This document shows positions 1-8,010 of a DNA stretch of 64,000 nucleotides, in pieces. The position numbers were made by a program, and so were the translations under genes. The notes beneath the pieces were generated by a model. It saw nothing but the letters and a program-made list of their open reading frames with translations. It did not search any database and was not told the origin of the DNA. Source of the DNA: Clostridia bacterium (GTDB taxonomy: Bacteria; Bacillota; Clostridia; Christensenellales; CAG-138); contig JAFXSG010000013.1 of the NCBI GenBank assembly GCA_017525875.1, positions 64,154 to 128,153 on the forward strand, given 5' to 3'. Position 1 is the stretch's first letter. Each line of letters starts with the position of its first letter.

Positions 1-843
1 GCTGAACTCTCCGCGGTTGAACATGCGGAACATTCGACGCTTCATTTCAGCGATTTCCGCCGCCGAAGCACCGTCGAGCGCCGCCCGATAGCAGGCTGTC
101 ACTGCGGCAACGTATTCAGGTTTTTTCATCCTGCCTTCGAGTTTGATGCAGCAAGCGCCTGCCGCTTCAAGCTCCTTGAGGTGCTCTATCATGCAGATAT
201 CGTTCGGAGAAAGGCAAAAATCCCCGCTGCCCGGCTTTCCCGAGATCGACGCCGCTTTCCTGCACGGCTGCGCGCAGGTGCCGCGGTTTCCGCTGCGCTC
301 CCCCGCCATTGACGAATACAGACAGCTTCCTGAGAAGCTCATGCACAGCGCACCGTGACCGAAGACCTCCAGTTCTACCCTCGATCCAGAGGACAGGGCC
401 CTGAGCTGTTTCAGGCTGACTTCCCTCGCAAGAACGGCTCTTTTCACGCCAATGCTCTCGCAGTATTTAAGTCCGCCGATATCGTGGATCCCCATCTGCG
501 TGCTCGCGTGGACCGTGAGTTCAGGCAGTTCATGCCTTATCAGCGAAGCGAGGCCCAGGTCCTGAACTAAGACGGCGTCTGCTCCGTATTTAATAAGCTG
601 CTCCGCAAAATCAAGCGCTCCCCTGAGCTCTCTGTCGAAAACGAGCGTATTCAGCGTAATATATGCGCGAACGTTTCGTTCGTGGCAATAATCGAGCGCG
701 GAAACAAGGGCGTCTCCTGCGAAGTTGCCCGCAAAGCGTCTTGCGTTAAGCATGCTCCCGCCGAAATATACGGCGTCAGCTCCGTTTTGTACGGCGGCAG
801 TAAGGCTTTCCGGACTGCCTGCCGGAGAAAGAAGCTCCATCAT
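1..843 (-). CDS. Peptidase U32 family protein (N-terminal part, cut by window edge)
   Basis: The gene runs off the left edge; 281 codons are present. The start is the first of two adjacent ATG codons, preceded by GGAG seven bases upstream. The family signature EVFGHGALCMSFSGSC lies at about residues 159-174 and is followed by the cysteines of GTCAQPCR (about 188-195) and further cysteines around 210-217. U32 proteins were once called collagenases; characterised members (TrhP, RlhA) help hydroxylate tRNA or rRNA and carry an iron-sulfur cluster on such cysteines, so an RNA-modification role is the better inference here. It lies 31 bases after zapA on the same strand and probably shares its promoter, a common pairing in Bacillota. 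Which U32 subgroup it belongs to cannot be decided without the missing C-terminus. Confidence 0.88.
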   Translation of the reverse strand, partial: MMELLSPAGSPESLTAAVQNGADAVYFGGSMLNARRFAGNFAGDALVSALDYCHERNVRAYITLNTLVFDRELRGALDFAEQLIKYGADAVLVQDLGLASLIRHELPELTVHASTQMGIHDIGGLKYCESIGVKRAVLAREVSLKQLRALSSGSRVELEVFGHGALCMSFSGSCLYSSMAGERSGNRGTCAQPCRKAASISGKPGSGDFCLSPNDICMIEHLKELEAAGACCIKLEGRMKKPEYVAAVTACYRAALDGASAAEIAEMKRRMFRMFNRGEFS

Positions 844-874
844 GGCCCATCTCCGCACCGAAAAAGGTGAAAGC

Positions 875-1261
875 TCAGTTCACTCCCACGGGTTTCTTTG
901 TTTCGTCTTTCAAAGCCGGCGCTGCCGTCCTCGCGGGCTGAGCCGAAGGCACGCTGCGCTGAATACCGCGAAGCTGCAGGATCTTTGATTCCAGCGTTTC
1001 AAAATTCTGCTTTGTCTTTTGAAGCTCGTCTTCAAGATTGAGCATCGCAAGCAGCGCACAGCGGGCCGCGTTCATCGAAGGATACTGCCTCTGAACGGCT
1101 TCGATGCGCTCGTTTACGGATGACTCAAGCTTCTTCATGTACTCTGCGCTTTCATCGCTCAGAATGCGAAAGTTCTGATGCGAAAGGCAAAGATCGATCT
1201 TTTTGTTTTCTTTCTTTTCCATTTGGATATACCCCGCTCGGTATTGAGTTTCATGTTTCAT
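875..1261 (-). CDS. zapA: Cell division protein ZapA
   Basis: 128 residues, matching the short coiled-coil ZapA family that binds FtsZ and bundles protofilaments at the division ring. The N-terminal globular part (through the stretch NFRILSDESAEYMKKL) and the following heptad-rich helix (LNLEDELQKTKQNFETLESK) fit the family; the tail is Pro/Ala-rich and likely disordered. Two starts are possible. The upstream ATG at 1261 has AGGGGG six bases before it and is chosen; the second ATG at 1222 (MEKKENKK) would give the more usual ZapA N-terminus but has a poor ribosome site. It leads a two-gene unit with the U32 gene. Confidence 0.8.
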   Translation of the reverse strand: MKHETQYRAGYIQMEKKENKKIDLCLSHQNFRILSDESAEYMKKLESSVNERIEAVQRQYPSMNAARCALLAMLNLEDELQKTKQNFETLESKILQLRGIQRSVPSAQPARTAAPALKDETKKPVGVN

Positions 1262-1329
1262 CTCGTCCCCCTCGGACGAGCGTCAGGATCGGCTGCCCGA
1301 TCGCAAACCTGCATAAATACTCATTTTGA

Positions 1330-1358
1330 ATTATACAACATATTGTAAGTAAACGCAA
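1330..1358 (-). promoter_or_regulatory. Sigma-A-type promoter of zapA-U32
   Basis: On the minus strand TTGCGT (1353-1358) and a consensus TATAAT (1330-1335) are separated by 17 bases, about 70 bases upstream of the zapA start. Confidence 0.6.
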
Positions 1359-1380
1359 TATAAAAAGGCGTATCACGTTC

Positions 1381-1413
1381 AAAGAAAAACGGCTCTCCGG
1401 TCATGGAGAGCCG
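1381..1413 (-). terminator. Rho-independent terminator after degV
   Basis: Perfect 9-bp stem CGGCTCTCC / GGAGAGCCG (1390-1398 with 1405-1413); read on the minus strand it is followed by an almost pure T run (1381-1389). It lies 14 bases after the degV stop. The plus-strand side also ends in six T, so it could act both ways. Confidence 0.85.
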
Positions 1414-1426
1414 TGCTTTTTTGCAG

Positions 1427-2299
1427 TTAATTCTCAGCGCCGTCTTTATCTTCCATGTAGAACACGCCGAGCGTTCCGGGACCGCAGTGGATCGTTACAA
1501 CACTTCCCGCCCTTGTAACGTACACGTTTTTGAAATGGCCGAGCGAACGCACTTTGCCGGCGATCTCATCGATGATGCTTTGGCTGAGTCTTCCCGTGTG
1601 CGAAATGAAAACCGCATCGGTATCCGCGATCCTGAGCTGCTCTTCAAGGTCGTCATAGTACTTGCGAATGACGTCCTCCTGCCTGCCGCGGTATTTTTTG
1701 CCGACTCCGAGCTTGCCGTCCTCCACAACGATCTTGGGCTTGATCCGCAGGGCGCTTGCAAGAAGCGCTTTTGCAGCGCTGCAGCGGCCGCCGCGATGGA
1801 TGTAAAGCAGGGTCTCGATGACCGAGGAAGTCCGAACGTAAGGAACGTATTCTTCAACTCTTTTTGCAAGCCTCTGAAGATCCGTCTCGCCCTCTTCGAT
1901 AAACTTGATTGCCTTAAGCATCAGAAGACCGATCCCGGTGCAAAGGTTCTTTGAGTCAATAACCGCTACGTGATCTGCATAGCCGACGCTCTCCGCAGCA
2001 AGGCGGAAAACGTTGCAGGACGCGGACAGGTTTGAAGAGATGCCGAAGAAAAGTACGTCCTCCCCCGCTGCTTTGGCCTCATTCAGCGCTTCCTCGGCGT
2101 CGCCGATCGAAAACACGGCGGTGGTCGGAGTGGTCTTGTTCTTATCGGACCATTCGTAGATCTCATCGGGCGTGATATCGACCCAGTCCGTATAGGTTTT
2201 TTCACCCATATTGACGTAAAGGGGGATTATCCGGATGTTGTATTTTTCAATGATCTCAGCACCGAGGTCATTGGTGCTGTCAGCATATATCCTTATCAT
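1427..2299 (-). CDS. DegV family fatty-acid-binding protein
   Basis: 290 residues with the DegV fold. The N-terminus MIRIYADSTNDLG matches the family opening (normally TDSTxDL), and GISSNLSASCNVFRLA and IHRGGRCSAAKALL are the lipid-headgroup-binding and hinge motifs. DegV/FakB proteins hold a fatty acid and present it to the FakA kinase for incorporation into phospholipid; neither FakA nor a kinase is nearby, so this may be one of several paralogues. Of the in-frame starts, the ATG at 2299 is chosen because GGAG stands eight bases upstream; ATGs at 2317 and 2398 lack such a site. It is transcribed alone, from its own promoter to a strong terminator, divergently from rsmA. Confidence 0.9.
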   Translation of the reverse strand: MIRIYADSTNDLGAEIIEKYNIRIIPLYVNMGEKTYTDWVDITPDEIYEWSDKNKTTPTTAVFSIGDAEEALNEAKAAGEDVLFFGISSNLSASCNVFRLAAESVGYADHVAVIDSKNLCTGIGLLMLKAIKFIEEGETDLQRLAKRVEEYVPYVRTSSVIETLLYIHRGGRCSAAKALLASALRIKPKIVVEDGKLGVGKKYRGRQEDVIRKYYDDLEEQLRIADTDAVFISHTGRLSQSIIDEIAGKVRSLGHFKNVYVTRAGSVVTIHCGPGTLGVFYMEDKDGAEN

Positions 2300-2344
2300 T
2301 TTTTTCTCCGTTTTCATAATAAACGCGTTTGCGCGTGTTGCATT

Positions 2345-2373
2345 ATTATAATCAAAAACAAACGATAATTCAA
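2345..2373 (-). promoter_or_regulatory. Sigma-A-type promoter of degV
   Basis: Minus strand: TTGAAT (2368-2373), 17-base spacer, TATAAT (2345-2350), about 46 bases before the chosen degV start. This supports the 2299 start over 2398, which lies upstream of the promoter. Confidence 0.65.
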
Positions 2374-2425
2374 CTCCTGCGGGATAATATCTTTTCAAGC
2401 GTTGTCGACCCGATCTTTTTCGGAG

Positions 2426-2454
2426 TTTTCATTCAGCGCAGATTAGTGTATAAT
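2426..2454 (+). promoter_or_regulatory. Probable promoter of rsmA
   Basis: A perfect TATAAT (2449-2454) sits 43 bases before rsmA; the -35 (TTTTCA, 2426-2431, 17-base spacer) is weak. Confidence 0.5.
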
Positions 2455-2497
2455 ACTTTGAAACAGGATGTGATCATCCGAAAATGAGAGTTAATCT

Positions 2498-3322
2498 ATG
2501 ATCGATTCGAAAAAGGTAATCAAAGAAGCGGGGCTTGACCCCAACAAAGCGTTAGGGCAGAACTTTCTCATAGATGAATCCGCACTCAGCGGCATTTGTG
2601 AGCTGGCCTGTCCCGGCGGACAAAATGTGCTCGAGATCGGCCCCGGCATCGGCGCCCTTACCGACAGGCTTGCCGAAAGCGCAAAGCTTGTCCTTGCCGT
2701 CGAGATAGACGGGAACATGGTAGAGCTGCTTTCCAAAACGCTTGCTGCGCATAATAACGTCCGCATCGTCCACAGTGATTTTCTCAGAATGAAAAACTCC
2801 GCCATCCTCGACGGATTCGGCGGAGCAGCGTTTACTGTTGCGGCAAATCTGCCGTACTATATCACTTCCGAAGCTGCTATGAAGCTTATCGATTCCGATC
2901 TGCCGATAAACAGGATGGTGCTGATGATGCAGAAGGAGGCCGCCGAGCACTTCATCGCCGCACCGCGCGCGAAGTGCTATACGCCTGTTTCGGTCATTTC
3001 GCAAAGGTACTACACGGTTTCCCAGTGCATGAAGCTCTCTCCCGCGTCATACTACCCGGAGCCCGCCGTGGATTCTGCCGTCCTGCTGTTTGAGCGAAAC
3101 GGATGCGCATACGACCGTGATTTTTCACGGGTCGTCAAGACCGCTTTTTCCATGCGCAGGAAAACGCTCAGGAACAATCTTTCGAAGATCGTGCCCAAAG
3201 ATACCGTTCCGGCAATACTCGAAGGCGCGCTGCTTTCGCCTTCCGCAAGAGCGGAAGAACTTTCACCGGAAGATTTTTCGAGGCTTGCAGAGTGCGTCAA
3301 ACGTCTTTCTTCCGCAGAATGA
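2498..3322 (+). CDS. rsmA: 16S rRNA (adenine1518/1519-N6)-dimethyltransferase RsmA (KsgA)
   Basis: 274 residues, the usual length. It dimethylates two adjacent adenines in the 3' terminal hairpin of 16S rRNA using S-adenosylmethionine, late in small-subunit assembly. Visible motifs are LGQNFLID (about residues 19-26), the SAM-binding VLEIGPGIGALT, the acidic VEID, and the catalytic NLPYYIT (about residues 118-124), all diagnostic of KsgA rather than of Erm methylases, whose substrate is 23S rRNA. The C-terminal helical domain with FSMRRKTLRNNL is intact. The gene ends directly against the convergent spoVAC gene, with no bases between the two stops. Confidence 0.95.
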   Translation: MIDSKKVIKEAGLDPNKALGQNFLIDESALSGICELACPGGQNVLEIGPGIGALTDRLAESAKLVLAVEIDGNMVELLSKTLAAHNNVRIVHSDFLRMKNSAILDGFGGAAFTVAANLPYYITSEAAMKLIDSDLPINRMVLMMQKEAAEHFIAAPRAKCYTPVSVISQRYYTVSQCMKLSPASYYPEPAVDSAVLLFERNGCAYDRDFSRVVKTAFSMRRKTLRNNLSKIVPKDTVPAILEGALLSPSARAEELSPEDFSRLAECVKRLSSAE

Positions 3323-3793
3323 TCATCTGTGCATGAGCCACGATATCACGCCTATGATCACCGAGGTCGTAATACCGTAAACCAGCACCGGACCTGCATA
3401 GCTGAACATTTGAGCGCCAACGCCGAGCACATAGCCTTCCCTTTTGTGCTCCATAGCGGGCGCCACGATGGAGTTCGCGAATCCGGTGATGGGAACGACC
3501 GAACCCGCGCCCGCGAAAGTACCGACCTTATCATAGACTCCCAGTCCGGTCAGCAGCGCTCCGATGAAGATCAGCGTTATCGAGGTGAAAGCTGCCCGGC
3601 TTTTTTCATCGAGCGCAAACGCCAGTTCGCCGATATCGCCGATAAACTGCCCCAAGAGGCAGATCGTCCCGCCCACAAGGAAAGCAAGCAGGCATTGGAC
3701 CGCCGTTTTGCTTTTCGGCATCCGTTCGTTTACAAGCCTCAGATACCGTTTGTGTTCTGTTTTTTCTTTTTCCGTCAGGTTTCGTCCGGGCAT
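3323..3793 (-). CDS. spoVAC: Stage V sporulation protein AC (SpoVAC)
   Basis: 156 residues with four to five hydrophobic segments and the family stretches FLVGGTICLLGQ and GAGSVVPITGFANSIVAPA. SpoVAC is an inner-membrane channel component of the spore that moves dipicolinic acid into the forespore and out at germination. It is the last gene on this strand after spoIIAA-spoIIAB-sigF, so it is probably made in the forespore. In most clostridia spoVAD and spoVAE follow directly; here the gene ends against rsmA and neither is present. The ribosome site (AAGG) is close to the ATG. Confidence 0.88.
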   Translation of the reverse strand: MPGRNLTEKEKTEHKRYLRLVNERMPKSKTAVQCLLAFLVGGTICLLGQFIGDIGELAFALDEKSRAAFTSITLIFIGALLTGLGVYDKVGTFAGAGSVVPITGFANSIVAPAMEHKREGYVLGVGAQMFSYAGPVLVYGITTSVIIGVISWLMHR

Positions 3794-3938
3794 GATCCTT
3801 TTTGATTAGCTCCTTGTCATAACATTGGATTTATGCGTTCTCTCCGGGCTCGGGCGGTATCTCGTTTCCTTATCGTTAAAGCCTCGAACCGCATATTCTG
3901 CCTCGGTGAACTGTATCGGTAAAACCGTATGCTCCGTT

Positions 3939-4091
3939 TCAAAGCGCATAGTGCATCACAGGACCTGAACAGACAAAAGTTGCCCCGCTGTGCATGACTT
4001 CGGCACTGCGGTTCTTTTTGCTTACAGCGATCAACCCTGCGGCAAGCGCCAATACAAGCAAAACCAGGATCAGTCTTTTCACTCTTTTCAT
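3939..4091 (-). CDS. Small single-pass membrane or secreted peptide, sigF-spoVAC interval
   Basis: 50 residues, not assigned to any family. A basic N-terminus (MKRVKR) is followed by a hydrophobic stretch of about 16 residues (LILVLLVLALAAGLIA) and a short polar tail containing one cysteine. The ATG at 4091 has AGGAAG seven bases upstream; a longer reading from 4133 has no such site. It lies 53 bases after sigF and 145 bases before spoVAC on the same strand, so it should be co-transcribed with the forespore regulators. It could be a forespore membrane peptide or a regulatory small protein; the function is unknown. Confidence 0.5.
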   Translation of the reverse strand: MKRVKRLILVLLVLALAAGLIAVSKKNRSAEVMHSGATFVCSGPVMHYAL

Positions 4092-4144
4092 TCCGCTTCT
4101 TCCTTTCACTGTTTTGCTTGTAGTTTGCGACAAAAGCTGTTTTT

Positions 4145-4813
4145 CTATTCCGGCCGGTCTTCATCACATAGAGCGCTTCGAAGTTTTTTTATTGCTCTGC
4201 TTTCTGTTTTTGAAACAGCAGGCTGACTTACTTTTAATATCCGTGCTGTTTCAGCTTGTGAATTCCCTCTCAAAAACCTTAGCTTCACAACCGCTTTTTC
4301 AAATTCGGGAAGTCTTTCTATCGCGCCTCGCAGCTCGATACCGTCAACAAGTGTTTCCTCTGTCTGCACACCGGCAATAGGTCTTTCTCTCCCGTCGTCA
4401 CACACCTGCGCAATACTTTGAACGCCGTCCATCAGCATGATCAGGGAAACGATCTCGGCCTCCGATACAGAGAGTCTTTTCGCCGCATCGGATACTTTTA
4501 TGCGTTCTCCGCCGCCATCTTCCTCCGAATACATGATGCTTTTTAGCCGCCGCATTTCCTTGAACGTATTCCGCGGAACCACGATCAGTCTGTTGTTTCT
4601 CAGATAGCTCCTTATCTCGCCTTCAATGTATTTGAATGCATACGAAGCAAAAGCGGTCCCGTTCTCACCATCGAATCTTTTCATCGCCTTCATCAAGCCG
4701 ACGGCGCCGGATTGGATGAGTTCATCTTTTTCTGCTCCCGTGCAGAAAAAGCGGGATGCAACGGAAGCTACAAACGGCAGCCAGTCCTCGGCGTCTGTAT
4801 TCTGTTCAACCAT
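4145..4813 (-). CDS. sigF: RNA polymerase sigma-F factor (SpoIIAC)
   Basis: 222 residues. Region 2 (ELIQSGAVGLMKAMKRFD and YIEGEIRSYLR), a region 3 helix-turn-helix and region 4 (RGNSQAETARILKVSQPAVS) are in the usual order. It overlaps spoIIAB by eight bases and follows spoIIAA, which identifies it as the first forespore-specific sigma factor and not sigma-G or sigma-B. Its activity is set by SpoIIAB binding and SpoIIAA release. In its targets it should recognise promoters resembling the one in front of gerAA. The N-terminus is short compared with the Bacillus protein (about 255 residues). Confidence 0.93.
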   Translation of the reverse strand: MVEQNTDAEDWLPFVASVASRFFCTGAEKDELIQSGAVGLMKAMKRFDGENGTAFASYAFKYIEGEIRSYLRNNRLIVVPRNTFKEMRRLKSIMYSEEDGGGERIKVSDAAKRLSVSEAEIVSLIMLMDGVQSIAQVCDDGRERPIAGVQTEETLVDGIELRGAIERLPEFEKAVVKLRFLRGNSQAETARILKVSQPAVSKTESRAIKKLRSALCDEDRPE

Positions 4814-5246
4814 TTTCGCTTTGATCTTCCGCAGATAATAACTTTTTCATCGTTACGACTGTACCTTTACCGACGGATGACTTGACTTCCAGCATGTCCA
4901 TAAACGCATTCATCACGGCAAAGCCCATACCCGTTCGTTCATCCTCGTTTCCCGTCGTGAAAAACGGCTGCATAGCCTGCTCAACGTCGGCGATCCCACA
5001 TCCGTCATCGCTGACTGTCACAGCCAGAACTCCGCCGTTGAGCTTGCATTCCATTACTACCCTGCCGACCGAATCCGGGTAGGCATGAACAACGGCGTTC
5101 GTGACCGCCTCGCTGACGGCAGTGCGTACGTCGGCAATCGTTTCAAGCGTCGGGTCAGCGCCGGCAGCAAAGCATGCAGCTGCAGAGCGTGCAATCGAAA
5201 TATTGATCGGTAAACTCAAAAACTCAAATTTGATATAGTTATCCAT
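4806..5246 (-). CDS. spoIIAB: Anti-sigma F factor SpoIIAB (serine kinase)
   Basis: 146 residues with a GHKL ATPase fold: N-box EAVTNAVVHAYP (46-57), G1 box DDGCGIAD (80-87) and G2 box TGMGFAVM (105-112). It holds sigma-F inactive and phosphorylates SpoIIAA with ATP. It starts six bases after the spoIIAA stop and overlaps sigF by eight bases, so translation of all three is likely coupled, fixing their stoichiometry. Confidence 0.95.
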   Translation of the reverse strand: MDNYIKFEFLSLPINISIARSAAACFAAGADPTLETIADVRTAVSEAVTNAVVHAYPDSVGRVVMECKLNGGVLAVTVSDDGCGIADVEQAMQPFFTTGNEDERTGMGFAVMNAFMDMLEVKSSVGKGTVVTMKKLLSAEDQSENG

Positions 5247-5252
5247 CCTGTA

Positions 5253-5561
5253 TTACCTTTCGTTGGCGATCGAGTAGATTCCCGATATCCTGAGCAGCCG
5301 GTCAACAGCGGATGATGCGTTGCGGATCGACAGCCGCGCCCCTTTCTTCCGGATTATCTTATACCGACCGAGGATCAAACCGATACCCGTGCTGTCCATG
5401 AACTTGACCTTCTTCATATCGAGAAGCACTTCTGTCAGGTCGTTATGCCTGTCCAACTCCATATCGATGCTCTTTCTGATCTTGTCAGCAGAGTATTGAT
5501 CTATTTCACCGTCGGCAAACACCGTAAGCAAACGATCTTTTTTATTATACTCAAACCTCAT
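5253..5561 (-). CDS. spoIIAA: Anti-anti-sigma factor SpoIIAA
   Basis: 102-residue STAS-domain protein. The phosphorylatable serine is Ser57 in KVKFMDSTGIGLILG, matching Ser58 of the Bacillus subtilis protein. When unphosphorylated it binds SpoIIAB and frees sigma-F. The ribosome site before the ATG is weak. First gene of the operon; the 9-bp inverted repeat 65 bases upstream may bear on its expression. Confidence 0.93.
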   Translation of the reverse strand: MRFEYNKKDRLLTVFADGEIDQYSADKIRKSIDMELDRHNDLTEVLLDMKKVKFMDSTGIGLILGRYKIIRKKGARLSIRNASSAVDRLLRISGIYSIANER

Positions 5562-5625
5562 CCGCGCAATATCCGTGCCCGGAAACGCTCCAAAGCAGTC
5601 CTTTCATTCATTTCGGTCAAATTTT

Positions 5626-5652
5626 AAACCGATATAACTCTTGTATCGGTTT
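5626..5652. repeat. Perfect 9-bp inverted repeat upstream of spoIIAA
   Basis: AAACCGATA (5626-5634) and TATCGGTTT (5644-5652) with a 9-base loop. There is no following T run on the minus strand and the nearest genes diverge from it, so it is more likely an operator or a leader hairpin of the spoIIA transcript than a terminator. No function can be assigned. Confidence 0.55.
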
Positions 5653-5705
5653 TCATTCCGCTTCCCTGCATCATAAAAGAGCTGCATTTGTCTTGTTTTG
5701 TCTTC

Positions 5706-5734
5706 TTGCAAAAACAGTCAAAATCGGTTATCAT
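5706..5734 (+). promoter_or_regulatory. Probable sigma-A promoter of the aro operon
   Basis: TTGCAA (5706-5711), 17-base spacer, TATCAT (5729-5734), about 47 bases before aroB. Confidence 0.5.
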
Positions 5735-5780
5735 AATTACAAATAGAGTTCGCTGTTAGAACAATGGTTTTGGAGGCATC

Positions 5781-6827
5781 ATGCTTTCTGTGGAGTTCTT
5801 TGCCGGAAAGCCCGGCGGATACAGAGTGCTTATCGGTGACAGAACAGATGGGCTTATTCCGCCTTTATTATCGCACATACACGGATGCAAGGCTTTTATC
5901 GTCACCGATTCTACCGTTGAAACGCTCCATTTCAATAAGCTTCGCGAATACCTTTCCGGAGGCGGTATTGAAACACACAGCTTTATCCTCCCTGCCGGTG
6001 AGCAAAACAAAAGCATTGATCAGCTTAAGATGATCCTTGAGGAGCTTCTCAAGCATTCATTCGATCGTGACGATATTCTGATCAATCTAGGCGGCGGAGT
6101 CGTTAGCGATATCGGCGGCTTTGCGGCCTCCGTCTATATGCGCGGGATCAGATACGTCAATATCCCGACGAGCCTCCTTTCAATGGTCGACAGTTCCGTC
6201 GGCGGCAAAACGGGGATCGATCTTTGCGGAGTCAAAAATGCGGTAGGCGCATTCTTTTCACCCACGCTCGTTATTGAATCTCTCGAATACCTTGCAACGC
6301 TTTCCGAATCGGATATTCGCTGCGGGGTCGGAGAAATAATAAAATACGAGATGATCAGCGGTCTCGATCTGCTTGGCGGTTATATAGGTTCCGGGATGAT
6401 CGGCAAAGAAGTGATCGCCAAATGCTGTTCGATAAAAAAGGAGTATGTCGAAGCGGACTTGTTAGACCGCGGAAAGCGAAAAATACTGAATATCGGTCAT
6501 ACTTTCGGGCATGCTTTCGAAGCAGCCAGCGGGTTTGCGCTCTCCCACGGCGAAGCTGTCGCTCTGGGTATCATTGCGGAAACGCGCTTCGGAGAATCGA
6601 TCGGGGCTGTGCCCGAGGGCCTTTCGGATGCTGTGATAAAGCGAGTTTCCGATTGCGGTCTTGTAACGGATTATTCAAGCTACAAAGAGGCGGCCTCGGT
6701 TTTCATCGAACACGATAAAAAGAGAAACGGCGATTTGATAGCTATCCCGTTCTGTTCCTCTTTCGGAAGCCCTTTCATTGAGCAGGTCAGGCTCTTAGAC
6801 GCTGTCTCGTTTTTAAAGAACGGATAA
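5781..6827 (+). CDS. aroB: 3-dehydroquinate synthase
   Basis: 348 residues. Converts DAHP to 3-dehydroquinate with NAD and a divalent metal, step 2 of the shikimate pathway. Visible are the NAD-binding GGGVVSDIGGFAASVYMRG, the catalytic stretch SSVGGKTGID, the metal-binding region GEIIKYEM, and the histidines of GHTFGHAFE and SHGEAVALG. GGAGG stands six bases before the ATG. First gene of aroB-aroA-aroC-CM/SK; no DAHP synthase, aroD or aroE is in the window. Confidence 0.96.
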   Translation: MLSVEFFAGKPGGYRVLIGDRTDGLIPPLLSHIHGCKAFIVTDSTVETLHFNKLREYLSGGGIETHSFILPAGEQNKSIDQLKMILEELLKHSFDRDDILINLGGGVVSDIGGFAASVYMRGIRYVNIPTSLLSMVDSSVGGKTGIDLCGVKNAVGAFFSPTLVIESLEYLATLSESDIRCGVGEIIKYEMISGLDLLGGYIGSGMIGKEVIAKCCSIKKEYVEADLLDRGKRKILNIGHTFGHAFEAASGFALSHGEAVALGIIAETRFGESIGAVPEGLSDAVIKRVSDCGLVTDYSSYKEAASVFIEHDKKRNGDLIAIPFCSSFGSPFIEQVRLLDAVSFLKNG

Positions 6828-6834
6828 ACAATCA

Positions 6835-8010
6835 ATGATCGTCAGATTTGAAGCAAGTGAATTATCCGGGAGCATCGATCCCCCGCCCTTCAAGAGCGAG
6901 GTGATACGCTGCCTGATACTTTACGCTATGTGCGGAATAAGCCCATACTCTGTCGTACGACCGTCCGACAGGCTTTCCGACGATATTGCAAATGCATGCT
7001 CAGCCGTTCACGAAGCATTTTTCGGCAATGCCGGGAGCAAAGAAAAGCCTTTGTACGTCGGCGAATCGGCAACTCTCCTCAGGCTGCTTGCGCCTGTATT
7101 GACCGCCAGGCAGGGTTCGGTCGTTTTTTCAGTGGATCCCTCACTTTTTCGGCGCGACATAAGTTCGCTTTCATACTGTACCGGGATCCGGGCAGCAAAG
7201 ACCGATCCGGGCGTCATCACATTCAGCGGCGCTTTTGACCCGCACAAGTATTCGATCGATGCAGGCATGACGTCTCAGTTCGCAAGCGGTTTGCTGCTTG
7301 CTTCGCTGCTGGTGCCCGGTATGGAGCTTGGCATCCTTTCACCTGTTTCAAAGCCGTATATTGAATTGACGCTTGCCTGCATTCGCAGATTTGGAGGAGA
7401 AATTACGGTGGATCAGAACGGCGTTTACCGCAGTTCCGCATCCGAGCTGTGTCCGCCCGAATGTATGGAGTTCTCGCCGGACAGCTCGTATATTGCCAAT
7501 TTCGTTGCCGCAAACTTTATTATGAACGGGTGCGCAACATCTGCGATCACGGTCCCGCGTCTCAACGATACGAGCCTGCATCCCGATGCGGCGATCGGCG
7601 AGCTTCTCCTCCTCGACCGTTTCTCCATTCGCGACTGTCCCGATCTTTTCCCGATACTCTGCGTCGCTGCGCTGAAAAAGGACAGAATAACAACGATCGA
7701 CGGTATTGCCAGATTGCGAGGCAAGGAAAGCGACAGGATAGAATCCACAGCCGCAATGATCCGCTCGCTTGGCGGACGTATCGATATTCACGGCGATACG
7801 GCTTTTGTGCACGGCTGCAGTGGGATGCTTCATGACTGTACAGTCGATTCCTTCAGCGACCATCGTATCGTGATGGCGGCCGCCATCGCTTCGCTTATGA
7901 GCGACGGACCCGTAACTGTGCTCGGCGCCGATTGTGTGAGCAAAAGCGCGCCGTGTTTTTTCGAGGATTTCAGAAAACTTGGAGGTACTGCCGATGAACA
8001 GCTTTGGTGA
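6835..8010 (+). CDS. aroA: 3-phosphoshikimate 1-carboxyvinyltransferase (EPSP synthase)
   Basis: 391 residues, a little short for the family (about 430). Joins shikimate-3-phosphate and phosphoenolpyruvate. SQFASGLLLASLL, RGKESDRIESTAAMI and SDHRIVMAAAIASL are the recognisable substrate-binding motifs. The N-terminal LPGSKS motif is replaced by PPPFKSE, which keeps the lysine-serine pair, and the usual GNAGT region reads GESATLLRLL. These changes make it a divergent EPSP synthase. It begins seven bases after aroB without a clear ribosome site, so it is likely translated by coupling, and overlaps aroC by 17 bases. Confidence 0.92.
   Translation: MIVRFEASELSGSIDPPPFKSEVIRCLILYAMCGISPYSVVRPSDRLSDDIANACSAVHEAFFGNAGSKEKPLYVGESATLLRLLAPVLTARQGSVVFSVDPSLFRRDISSLSYCTGIRAAKTDPGVITFSGAFDPHKYSIDAGMTSQFASGLLLASLLVPGMELGILSPVSKPYIELTLACIRRFGGEITVDQNGVYRSSASELCPPECMEFSPDSSYIANFVAANFIMNGCATSAITVPRLNDTSLHPDAAIGELLLLDRFSIRDCPDLFPILCVAALKKDRITTIDGIARLRGKESDRIESTAAMIRSLGGRIDIHGDTAFVHGCSGMLHDCTVDSFSDHRIVMAAAIASLMSDGPVTVLGADCVSKSAPCFFEDFRKLGGTADEQLW

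Noticed and set aside
5687-5704. Tandem TTTGTCTT motifs as Spo0A boxes for spoIIA
   Set aside because: They match the known TTGTCGAA box only in part and lie far upstream; a sigma-H promoter was also not clear, so I do not call a site.
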